A DNA stretch of 14,887 nt from Candidatus Culexmicrobium profundum (GTDB lineage Archaea; Thermoproteota; Methanomethylicia; Culexarchaeales; Culexmicrobiaceae). A program made the translations under genes and the position numbers. Of the stretch, positions 1 through 6,833 are shown piece after piece; the stretch's first letter is position 1; the number at the start of each line of letters is the position of its first letter. The notes below the pieces were generated by a model. That model was not told the origin of the DNA. It worked only from the letters and a program-made list of their open reading frames with translations, and did no database searches. The stretch is from NCBI GenBank assembly GCA_025061245.1, contig JANZKD010000029.1:1-14887 (forward strand). Direction: 5' to 3'.

Positions 1-1
1 A

Positions 2-895
2 ACAGATGCAGAAGTTCAAGGCCTATATGTAAACTCAACATCTATAGCATTCTCTCCAAAGCAATGTAAATCAGGTAAATTTGAATTCAACATTGGAACA
101 GCAGGCAGCATATCACTTGTACTACAAACAATATTACCAGTAATGGCCTTCGCACCAGAAAAAACCGAGCTAAAAATAATTGGAGGAACCGATGTTCGAT
201 GGAGTCCACCCATAGACTACATGAAAAATGTCTTCATAAAGTACCTTGAAAAAATGGGGTATAAAGTTGAAATTGAAATCATCCGTAGAGGACACTACCC
301 CAAGGGAGGAGGAATAGTAAGAGTCATAACTCATCCTGTTAAGAAGCTAAAGCCAATAGAAATAATGGAATTAGGAGAAATAATTAAAATTGAGGGCATC
401 TCTCACTGCGTCAAGTTGCCGAGACATGTAGCTGAAAGACAGAGAAAAGCTGCAATAGAAGTCCTTAGAAGTGCAGGTTACACTAACATTGAAATTAAAA
501 GTGAATGGTATGAACCAGCTAAAGACAGACATCTAGGTCCAGGAAGCGGCATAGTTTTATGGGCAATAAGTGATAGAGGAGCAATCCTCGGATCCGACGC
601 ACTAGGTGAAAGAGGAAAAAGAGCTGAGCAAGTTGGAAGAGAAGCAGCGCATAAACTTTTAGAAGAAATAAGAGGTGGAGCACCAATTGACAGTCATGTA
701 GGAGATATGCTACCACCATACATGGCTGTGGCAGAAGGAACATCACGAATAACAGTTTCCAAACTAACTCTACATGCAAAAACAAGCATGAAAGTAGTAG
801 AGAGAATTTTAGGAGTAAAATTTGACATTAAAGAAAATCGCAATGCAAAGGTAAGCGTTAAAGGACTTGGAATAACTAATAAATATATTCACTAA
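2..895 (+). CDS. rtcA: RNA 3'-terminal phosphate cyclase, 5' end cut by window
   Basis: Converts RNA 3'-phosphate ends to 2',3'-cyclic phosphates using ATP, through a covalent enzyme-AMP intermediate. The frame is open from base 2 without a start, so about 45 N-terminal residues lie outside; 297 residues are visible against roughly 340 for the family. The ATG at 143 is internal: codons upstream of it encode conserved family sequence (GTAGSISLVLQTILPVMAFA). Other visible hallmarks are GGTDVRWSPP, RRGHYPKGGG and, near the C-terminus, LTLHAKTS. The His codon at 773-775 aligns with the histidine that is adenylylated in E. coli RtcA. The stop overlaps that of the convergent NOG1 gene by 4 bases. 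A cyclic-end-recognition (MJ1316-type) protein is encoded about 1 kb away on the other strand. Family assignment is firm; the physiological substrate is unknown. Confidence 0.95.
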   Translation, partial: TDAEVQGLYVNSTSIAFSPKQCKSGKFEFNIGTAGSISLVLQTILPVMAFAPEKTELKIIGGTDVRWSPPIDYMKNVFIKYLEKMGYKVEIEIIRRGHYPKGGGIVRVITHPVKKLKPIEIMELGEIIKIEGISHCVKLPRHVAERQRKAAIEVLRSAGYTNIEIKSEWYEPAKDRHLGPGSGIVLWAISDRGAILGSDALGERGKRAEQVGREAAHKLLEEIRGGAPIDSHVGDMLPPYMAVAEGTSRITVSKLTLHAKTSMKVVERILGVKFDIKENRNAKVSVKGLGITNKYIH

Positions 896-1899
896 TCTAT
901 CCCTGCCATTTTCAAAGCCTCTTCAATAACCATATCAGTTCCAATACCATCTTTAGCAATAATCTTCAAAAGAGAAACGCCAAAAAATCTCTCACACCTA
1001 TCCACATTCTCCTTAGGTGAAATATCAATTTTATTTAAAACTACTAAAATAGGAGTTTCACTAAATTCACTCCTAATATCATTAAAAAGTGAAAACTGTT
1101 CATCCAAAGTATAACCACTACTTTCAGAGGGATCAATAATGAATATTATTACATTCGCTAGATATCTAATAGCTGAAATTGCTAAACGCTCAATCTTATT
1201 CCTCTCAGATAAGGGTCTATCGAGAAGACCAGGAGTATCTATAACTTGAACTCTAACGTTATTCCAAGTGAAATGACCAACATTTATCTCAGTGGTTGTG
1301 AAGGGATACTCAGCAATTTTAGGTTTTGCTGATGAAACCCTATCAACAAAGGTAGATTTACCCACATTAGGATAACCTGCAACTACAAAAATCAATTCAT
1401 TGGGATCAATTGATGGAACATTACGCAACTCATTTCTAACATATTCTAAAAGCTTAAGATGCTTTCTCAAACGCTTAATAACAGAAGCAATTCTACCATA
1501 GGCTTCCCTCCTAATATTACGAACCTCATCAACATCATTAGACAACCTTATCCTCCTAACATAATCCCTAGTTAACTTACGAATTATCCTTTGAGAAGTA
1601 AGCAATCTTCTTCTCGCACGTTCATAATCTTCAATCTTAACCAATAATTCTAAAAGAGCTTTATAGAAGGGGTGTAAAGAGTCAAATTTAGGGGTAGAAT
1701 TATAAAAACGATTAAGCTTAGCACACAAAATATCACAAAGAGCCCTCAATCGAGCTTCACTTATACGCTTCGTCCTAGTGAGAAGAGAAGCTCTCAAAGG
1801 AATTGAAGGAGATGCCCTCTGACTTCTAGAAAAAGCTAACCCTATCAACTCTTCAGCTGTAGGAATATTAACCATTTGTGAAAAAGGTTGCTGAACCAT
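892..1899 (-). CDS. NOG1-type GTPase, ribosome biogenesis
   Basis: GTPase of the NOG1 branch of the Obg superfamily, expected to act in large-subunit assembly. With the start chosen here it has 335 residues. An N-terminal helical region of about 165 residues, rich in Arg and Lys, precedes the G domain: G1 GYPNVGKST (175-183), a TTT switch-I motif near 201-203, G3 DTPG (221-224) and G4 NKID (289-292). It ends soon after G5, as archaeal NOG1 does, without the long eukaryotic C-terminal extension. An ATG at 1920 would lengthen it by 7 residues, but a GGAGG sits about 10 bases upstream of the ATG at 1899, and family members begin with a similar xxPF...IPTAEEL stretch, so 1899 is preferred. It overlaps the end of the upstream DUF504 gene by 32 bases, suggesting translational coupling. 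Stop TAG overlaps the rtcA stop. Confidence 0.92.
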   Translation of the reverse strand: MVQQPFSQMVNIPTAEELIGLAFSRSQRASPSIPLRASLLTRTKRISEARLRALCDILCAKLNRFYNSTPKFDSLHPFYKALLELLVKIEDYERARRRLLTSQRIIRKLTRDYVRRIRLSNDVDEVRNIRREAYGRIASVIKRLRKHLKLLEYVRNELRNVPSIDPNELIFVVAGYPNVGKSTFVDRVSSAKPKIAEYPFTTTEINVGHFTWNNVRVQVIDTPGLLDRPLSERNKIERLAISAIRYLANVIIFIIDPSESSGYTLDEQFSLFNDIRSEFSETPILVVLNKIDISPKENVDRCERFFGVSLLKIIAKDGIGTDMVIEEALKMAGID

Positions 1900-2152
1900 G
1901 CCTCTTAGACCTCCAAACAACTACACCTAACTCCACATTTCTTATCTCCACTATACGATGAAACGGTATCCGAGCTGACTCACCACCCAGACTATACTCA
2001 AAACTTTGAGGATTAACCTTAGTAATACACCATGCAGGAATAGACTTAAGATTCCCTGGAGCTCCTCTATGTATAAATATAATCTCATATTTTGAAGGAT
2101 CCTCCTCAGGATGCCAAATTATCCTGTTTAAGATACTGCGAATCCTACTCAT
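1868..2152 (-). CDS. DUF504 / MJ1316 RNA cyclic-end recognition domain protein
   Basis: A 94-residue single-domain protein of the DUF504/UPF0248 family, which Pfam names the MJ1316 RNA cyclic group end recognition domain. Diagnostic stretches are the N-terminal R-I-R-S-I-L-N-R-I-I-W, IHRGAP at 27-32, RIPFHRIVEIR at 61-71 and the closing VVWRS at 78-82. The proposed role, from comparative genomics, is binding RNA ends carrying 2',3'-cyclic phosphate; this is not shown by the sequence. It is the first gene of a pair with NOG1, overlapping it by 32 bases. ATG at 2152 is preceded by GGGTTTAAG, with no strong Shine-Dalgarno, so translation may be leaderless. Nearby rtcA makes exactly the kind of RNA end this domain is thought to recognise. 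Confidence 0.85.
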   Translation of the reverse strand: MSRIRSILNRIIWHPEEDPSKYEIIFIHRGAPGNLKSIPAWCITKVNPQSFEYSLGGESARIPFHRIVEIRNVELGVVVWRSKRHGSATFFTNG

Positions 2153-2194
2153 CTTAAACCCTAATAAATTATTAGAAGGCTATCTCATAAATAA
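2153..2194. promoter_or_regulatory. Divergent promoter region, DUF504 / AK6
   Basis: A 42-base AT-rich gap between divergent genes must hold both promoters. AT-only runs such as AATAAATTATTA (2163-2174) are TATA candidates for the minus-strand gene. The plus-strand gene has no clear Shine-Dalgarno before its ATG, which fits a very short or absent leader. Exact boxes cannot be assigned by eye. Confidence 0.45.
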
Positions 2195-2806
2195 ATGGGA
2201 GAAAAAGTGAGAAAAGTAATAATCATAGATGGCACTCCAGGAACTGGAAAAACAACCATTGCCAAGAAACTTGCTGAGCAGCTAGAAGGAATACATATTG
2301 ATATTTCAGAGCTAGTTGAAAGAGAAAAACTGTATAAAAGAATAGATTACGAGAGGAGTAGAGCAAAAATTGCTGATGAAAAACAGCTCATAAAGAGACT
2401 TGTCGAAATAATTGAAGAAACAAACAAACCCCTAATCATAGAGGGACACTATGCAGAAATTGTACCCAAAAAATATGTTAAATGCGCCATAATACTAAGA
2501 TTAGATCCAAGAGAATTAGAAAAAAGACTGGAACTAAGAAAGTGGCCTAAAAAGAAGATAATAGAAAATGTTCAAGCTGAACTACTTGATTCATGTCTAA
2601 TAAAGACTATAGAAGCATATGGCAAAGACAAAGTTAGAGAGATTGACACTACAGGTAAAAGCGTACTGGAAGTAATTTCAGAAATAATAGATGCACTAGA
2701 AAACTCAAACAAATTTAAACCTGGAAAAATTAATTGGATAGAAAAGATTAGAAAAGAAGGAGTATTAGAGAGATATTTAACTAAATTTTCAGCCACGAAT
2801 ACCTAG
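2195..2806 (+). CDS. Fap7/AK6-like adenylate kinase, ribosome biogenesis NTPase
   Basis: A 203-residue P-loop kinase of the AK6 (hCINAP/Fap7) family, which has adenylate kinase/ATPase activity and helps mature the small ribosomal subunit. Walker A is GTPGTGKTT (13-21). GHYAEIVP (84-91) matches the conserved GHF/Y signature. The short LID and the segment K-K-K-I-I-E-N-V-Q-A-E-L-L-D (119-132) are typical, followed by DTTGKS (151-156) and a C-terminal INWIE (179-183). The length is slightly above the usual 170-190. ATG at 2195 has no convincing Shine-Dalgarno; a GTG four codons in, preceded by GGGAGA, is a weaker alternative. The last 18 bases overlap the end of the convergent prepilin gene. Its neighbours NOG1 and L40e also concern ribosomes. 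Confidence 0.88.
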   Translation: MGEKVRKVIIIDGTPGTGKTTIAKKLAEQLEGIHIDISELVEREKLYKRIDYERSRAKIADEKQLIKRLVEIIEETNKPLIIEGHYAEIVPKKYVKCAIILRLDPRELEKRLELRKWPKKKIIENVQAELLDSCLIKTIEAYGKDKVREIDTTGKSVLEVISEIIDALENSNKFKPGKINWIEKIRKEGVLERYLTKFSATNT

Positions 2807-3043
2807 AAAAGCCAAAATATTATTCCATAGGTCATTGAGTGCATTCATAAAGTCATCTGTTCCAAAACCAACATTTTTAATGACCTCTTGAACGCCATTT
2901 AATACGCCAGCTACCATGGAAAATATTATTGTTAAAGTCATAACAGCTAATCCTATCAGCATACCCTCCTCAAGCAATGGGGAAGCCCTACGATTCCTCA
3001 TTAGACTAAGGATATGAAACTTTATCTTCCTTAGAAAATCCAC
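2789..3043 (-). CDS. Small type IV/Flp-like prepilin
   Basis: A small protein of 84 residues from a GTG at 3043, or 70 from the ATG at 3001. A basic leader (MRNRRA if the ATG is used) is followed by SPLLEEGMLIGLAVM and a hydrophobic helix ending near GVLNG. This is the layout of archaeal class III signal peptides processed by a PibD/EppA-type peptidase: positive charge, small residue, then a helix with Glu at about +5/+6. The short amphipathic tail (D-D-F-M-N-A-L-N-D-L-W-N-N-I) resembles bacterial Flp pilins, which have little beyond the N-terminal helix. It is the last gene of the pilus block, 33 bases after tadC, so it is the likely major subunit. GTG has poor spacing to GGAG; the ATG form gives a more typical short leader but has no Shine-Dalgarno. 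The start is therefore undecided. No strict sequence match can be claimed. Confidence 0.65.
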   Translation of the reverse strand: MDFLRKIKFHILSLMRNRRASPLLEEGMLIGLAVMTLTIIFSMVAGVLNGVQEVIKNVGFGTDDFMNALNDLWNNILAFLGIRG

Positions 3044-3076
3044 TCCTAACCCGTCATATAAAGGAAAATAATGTAT

Positions 3077-3934
3077 TTAAGTTCCACGCATCAAATTCGG
3101 AGTTAATAGATAAAATAGAATATAAACGATATATGAAGCAAAAGATAACATCAAAGGATGACTATGATATACAACCATCGAAACAAAATACGTATTCAAA
3201 AAGGAGAGAATACCTAATGCCAAAAAAATTGACATGTCATCAAGAACACCTTGCACATTAAAGGCCAAGAGAGAGCCGCCTCTTAGGGAGGACATGAAAA
3301 GCAAGATAATTGGAAACAACCTTGCAACCATAGCTAAAACTGCAGAAAAAACTAGTGAAAGCAGAGAAACTCTAATTTTCATTCTAGAAAACAATAAGTC
3401 AACCTCATTTTTTAAAACCCTATTTCTCCTTAAATTCTTCAACAACTTGAAAGCAATACTCCCAAAAGCTTCTGAATTCCTATTTAACGCATGCGAGAAA
3501 AGTTGAAGAAGACGCCTACTCTCTCTACTTTTAACTTTTCGAGCCAACATTAATAATGAATGTGATGCACTTATCCCAGAATAAATCGATGACTCCACTA
3601 ATCCATTAATTAGAGTCTTTAGGAAACCAGAATACTGTCTGCAAGAGTTAACTAAGGATAACTCAGGACTTAAACCAAGCTTTAAATATGAAGAGAAAAT
3701 TGAAAGAAAATTCTCAACCTCGACCACCTCAGCATTCAAAATAGACCTCCTATCATAACTGAAAAGAGAAAGAGGGAAAGAAATGAGAAATGAAAAAACA
3801 ATCAATAGAACGAGAAAAACAGTAAAAGATACTATAAAGGAAAATCCAAGAAATCTAGCTGAAAACAAGGCAAATGAAAATGAAATTAAAAGAGCTAATG
3901 GCAATGAACTCTTAAAAAACTTTATTTTAACCAA
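3077..3934 (-). CDS. TadC-like (GspF/T2SF) pilus membrane protein
   Basis: A 285-residue membrane protein that would form the inner-membrane platform of a type IV-like pilus with its upstream neighbour. Hydrophobic segments lie at about 9-29, 31-58, 189-216, 233-256 and 260-278. Between them is a basic helical cytoplasmic stretch (about 60-188) with A-E-V-V-E-V-E-N-F-L and L-K-L-G-L-S-P-E-L-S-L, the pattern of the GspF/TadC domain. It carries one such domain, half of a FlaJ-type protein. The start is TTG at 3934, preceded at 6 bases by GGGGTGA, which overlaps the stop of the upstream tadB-like gene: a strong Shine-Dalgarno that decides the start. Which of this protein and its partner corresponds to TadB or TadC was inferred from gene order only. 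Confidence 0.75.
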   Translation of the reverse strand: MVKIKFFKSSLPLALLISFSFALFSARFLGFSFIVSFTVFLVLLIVFSFLISFPLSLFSYDRRSILNAEVVEVENFLSIFSSYLKLGLSPELSLVNSCRQYSGFLKTLINGLVESSIYSGISASHSLLMLARKVKSRESRRLLQLFSHALNRNSEAFGSIAFKLLKNLRRNRVLKNEVDLLFSRMKIRVSLLSLVFSAVLAMVARLFPIILLFMSSLRGGSLLAFNVQGVLDDMSIFLALGILSFLNTYFVSMVVYHSHPLMLSFASYIVYILFYLLTPNLMRGT

Positions 3935-3940
3935 TTAGCT

Positions 3941-4777
3941 TCACCCCAAGGGCTTTATAGGCTGCTTCATAAAGAAGTAAGACAGCAACATGAGAATAAA
4001 AAACTGAATTGGAACTAAGACTAATAAAAGGGCTGATGAACTCACAAGAAACAATGAAGACAGAAAAATCATTGAAATAGGCAATAGTAATCCTAGCATA
4101 ATTATAATTAAACAGTAAATTTCAAGTTTTGTCAAATAATCTCTAAAATATTTCCTTATTTCAGAAGAAGAAAAACTTGAGAATACACGGATAAGCTTCT
4201 TACTTGTGGAAGGAGGAGATGAAACCATTGCTATTAAACCCTCCTTCAGTGAAGTTGAAGGCTGAGAAAAAGCATACCTTTTGATTAAATACTCAGGAGG
4301 AGAACCACTAGAACATTGAAGAAGAATCTCTTTAAAATCCCCTGAAATCTTAGGATAATTTCCATCGCAAATAAAGGCTATAGCATCAACAAGGGAACCA
4401 GTTGAAATAAGAGCTAAATACATCTCCTCTAAAACAAAGTAGGAATATTTTGCAAACAGACTTCTCTCATACTTAAATCTCCTATTCAAATATGTTGAAA
4501 AATAGAAGTATAGAGAGAGAAAAAGGAGGAGAAAAATAAAAACAGATGAAAACAAACTTAAGCTAAAAATTTTAATGACGATAAACGATGAAAACACTGT
4601 GAAAACTAACGATAAAAAAATTGAAGCTCCAATTACACCTTGAGAAGTCAAGTCTAAATTGTATCTCGAAGAGAAATATTGAATAGCAGCTCTAAGCTCA
4701 TCTGATGAAAGTCTATCAGCTATACTTCTCGGTATAGATAAATTAAAGACTCTAAATACTTTTAACATTAGCTTCAA
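3941..4777 (-). CDS. TadB-like (GspF/T2SF) pilus membrane protein
   Basis: A 278-residue membrane protein with the GspF/TadB layout: two N-terminal membrane segments (about 46-70 and 72-96), a cytoplasmic helical domain (about 97-217, with F-V-L-E-E-M-Y-L-A-L-I-S-T-G-S-L-V-D-A-I) and two C-terminal segments (219-243, 247-270). It should dock the hexameric ATPase and contact the pilin. The start is TTG at 4777: GAGGAGGTTT lies inside the last codons of the ATPase gene with GGAGG 7 bases before this TTG, while the next ATG (4768) would be 16 bases away. It overlaps the ATPase gene by 26 bases, so coupling is likely. Ser, Phe and Leu are very frequent. Together with the tadC-like gene it makes two separate half-size platform proteins, as in bacterial Tad systems, instead of one fused FlaJ. 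Confidence 0.75.
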   Translation of the reverse strand: MKLMLKVFRVFNLSIPRSIADRLSSDELRAAIQYFSSRYNLDLTSQGVIGASIFLSLVFTVFSSFIVIKIFSLSLFSSVFIFLLLFLSLYFYFSTYLNRRFKYERSLFAKYSYFVLEEMYLALISTGSLVDAIAFICDGNYPKISGDFKEILLQCSSGSPPEYLIKRYAFSQPSTSLKEGLIAMVSSPPSTSKKLIRVFSSFSSSEIRKYFRDYLTKLEIYCLIIIMLGLLLPISMIFLSSLFLVSSSALLLVLVPIQFFILMLLSYFFMKQPIKPLG

Positions 4778-6824
4778 TCATAAACCTCCTCACATCAAAA
4801 AATCCATTTTTAGCAAAAACATAAGCTCGAGCAAAAATTGAACTTACTTTTTTAGGAGAAGAAATATTCATTTTACAGAGAAGATCTATAACATTTCTAT
4901 AAAAGGATAATTCCTCATAAAATCTTTCTCTATCCAATCTTCTCTCTCTACGTATCTTAAAAATCACGGGAGATTCATATAAATCTATTATGGGTTTTAG
5001 GTCATCATAGAAAAAATCCCTCCTAAAAACATCTATAACCTTAACCCCACTCAGAGTAAGTATACTTCTATCCAGAATTAGTTCACTAATCCTATGAACA
5101 TGCCGTCGATTAAATCGATACTCCAAAATATGCCTCATAAGTATTATTAAATCTAAATCAGTCAAGCAGGGTACAGGTATATTATGATGTATAACCCATC
5201 TCACTAGTAATGATTCTGGAGAACTTGCATGGCAAGTTTGAAAGCCACGCAACCCTGAAGCTAAAGCATTAAACAACGCTTTAGTATGCTCACTCGTTAA
5301 AATTTCACCCAAGAAAATGTAATTTGGAGACCTATGAAGTAACTTTGTTACTTCATATATTTTCCTCCTCTTTGACGAGTACCTTTCAATGGGATCAACT
5401 CTAAATCGTACTTGATGTTTATTTAAGGGAGCTTGCTTCACACTTTCAACTACAGATTCAATTGATATTTTTCGCCAATGTGGCGGTGTAATCATATCCA
5501 ATGCATTAACCAGAGTTGTTTTTCCAGAAGCAGGCTCTCCAATTACAAGAATGTTTCTCCTATTAAATAAGCAGAAAATAAGATAGGCTGCAGCTTCACT
5601 TGTGATAGTCTTATTCATAACTAAATCTACGATAGTAAGAGGGTTTCGCTTAAACCTTCTAAATATCAGTGAAGGACCATCAACAGTTAATGGAGGAATA
5701 TCGACAGATACACGTAAATGAAACAACTTTGTGATCAAATCAGTTTTAAGGGAAGGTGAAGTAATATCAAGATTTAATCCACTTTCAGTCTTCAACTGCG
5801 TAATTATTCGTTCAACATCGAATCTAGATAAAATCACATTAGTTCTACATCGCCCAAGCCTCGAGTGATCTAGATATAAGAAGGTGTTAGGCGCATCTAC
5901 AAAGAGCTCTTCCACATCATCATCAAGAAAGAAGAAATACAATTTATAAAAACCAATTGAATCAAATGCCGCAGACATGGCGATTTGATCAATACTGCCC
6001 TGTGGAAGTTCAGGGAAAATTTTCCTAACAATCTTCCTAGCCAAAGAAAACCTAATGTTAAACAGAGATGAAAGATAACCGTGACCTATCTGGGGAGACT
6101 TTCTATAAGATCTAAATCTCAGAAGCACACTCACAGCCCAAAGTGGAGGAATACATGAGACATAGTTAAAATTATGTCTCACCATATAGAGCGGCTCACA
6201 TAAATCATCTGTATCATCAATCTCTTTGATGAAAATATTCACACCATACTCTACATCCCTTGGGAAAAAGTTTCTATGCATATTTTTAGAAATGACATCC
6301 CCAATAGGGTTCATTTCCTTCAATTCATCCTTCATCCGCTTAAAAAACTTCTTTAACAACTTACGACGATCAATTTTTCCATAATTAATTAAAGTGGAGG
6401 AGAGATCTGAAAGTTCATTTAAGTTAAAGAAAACAAAACCTATACGCGGAGTTAGTAGAAAGCACTTAGAAAAATTATCAAATATGAATTCATCGCACTC
6501 CCTCAGAAAAGCATCATATAACTCATTAAAAAGCCTAAAATTCTTAATACGGAGATATTTCACCAGTCTAGCAAGAGATCTAATATATTCTGAATCAATA
6601 TTATAGCTTTTAAGAAAACTACTAGAAATCTTTCTCACATTTGAAAAGTTTAGACAAGAAGCCACAACCAGAACATGTGAAGCAATGCAAGTGTCAATAC
6701 CTAAATGTTTTATTGCTCTACACTGCCTAGGGCACTGAAATAATATAGATACATTTCTCCCATCACACTTTAAGATTGGAGACAGTGTACATAGAAAGGC
6801 TAATCCCCTAAATATGAAAGCCAA
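4752..6824 (-). CDS. Tad/FlaI-like secretion ATPase with Cys-rich N-terminus
   Basis: A 690-residue type II/IV secretion-family ATPase that should power pilus assembly from the cytoplasmic face. Residues about 295-330 carry the canonical N-domain stretch (V-E-E-L-F-V-D-A-P-N-T-F-L-Y-L-D-H). Walker A is GEPASGKTT (429-437), the Walker B region is Y-I-F-L-G-E-I-L (502-509, Glu507), and the His box is TCHASSPESLL (530-540). A C-terminal helical region follows. The long N-terminal part (1-290) is poorly recognisable. Its first 60 residues contain Cys at 12, 20, 31, 35, 46 and 57, including C-P-R-Q-C, which suggests a metal site. The start is assigned as TTG at 6824, three codons after the TFB stop and in the same frame, with no Shine-Dalgarno; it is not secure. 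The gene overlaps the tadB-like gene by 26 bases. Confidence 0.88.
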   Translation of the reverse strand: MAFIFRGLAFLCTLSPILKCDGRNVSILFQCPRQCRAIKHLGIDTCIASHVLVVASCLNFSNVRKISSSFLKSYNIDSEYIRSLARLVKYLRIKNFRLFNELYDAFLRECDEFIFDNFSKCFLLTPRIGFVFFNLNELSDLSSTLINYGKIDRRKLLKKFFKRMKDELKEMNPIGDVISKNMHRNFFPRDVEYGVNIFIKEIDDTDDLCEPLYMVRHNFNYVSCIPPLWAVSVLLRFRSYRKSPQIGHGYLSSLFNIRFSLARKIVRKIFPELPQGSIDQIAMSAAFDSIGFYKLYFFFLDDDVEELFVDAPNTFLYLDHSRLGRCRTNVILSRFDVERIITQLKTESGLNLDITSPSLKTDLITKLFHLRVSVDIPPLTVDGPSLIFRRFKRNPLTIVDLVMNKTITSEAAAYLIFCLFNRRNILVIGEPASGKTTLVNALDMITPPHWRKISIESVVESVKQAPLNKHQVRFRVDPIERYSSKRRKIYEVTKLLHRSPNYIFLGEILTSEHTKALFNALASGLRGFQTCHASSPESLLVRWVIHHNIPVPCLTDLDLIILMRHILEYRFNRRHVHRISELILDRSILTLSGVKVIDVFRRDFFYDDLKPIIDLYESPVIFKIRRERRLDRERFYEELSFYRNVIDLLCKMNISSPKKVSSIFARAYVFAKNGFFDVRRFMIEANVKSI

Positions 6825-6833
6825 TAAAATATA

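Noticed and set aside
519..785. Minus-strand 88-residue Leu-rich frame inside rtcA.
   Set aside because: Complement shadow of the rtcA coding strand, whose conserved motifs are unambiguous.
3234..3506. Plus-strand 90-residue frame inside the tadC-like gene.
   Set aside because: Antisense shadow of a membrane protein gene that has a strong Shine-Dalgarno and family layout.
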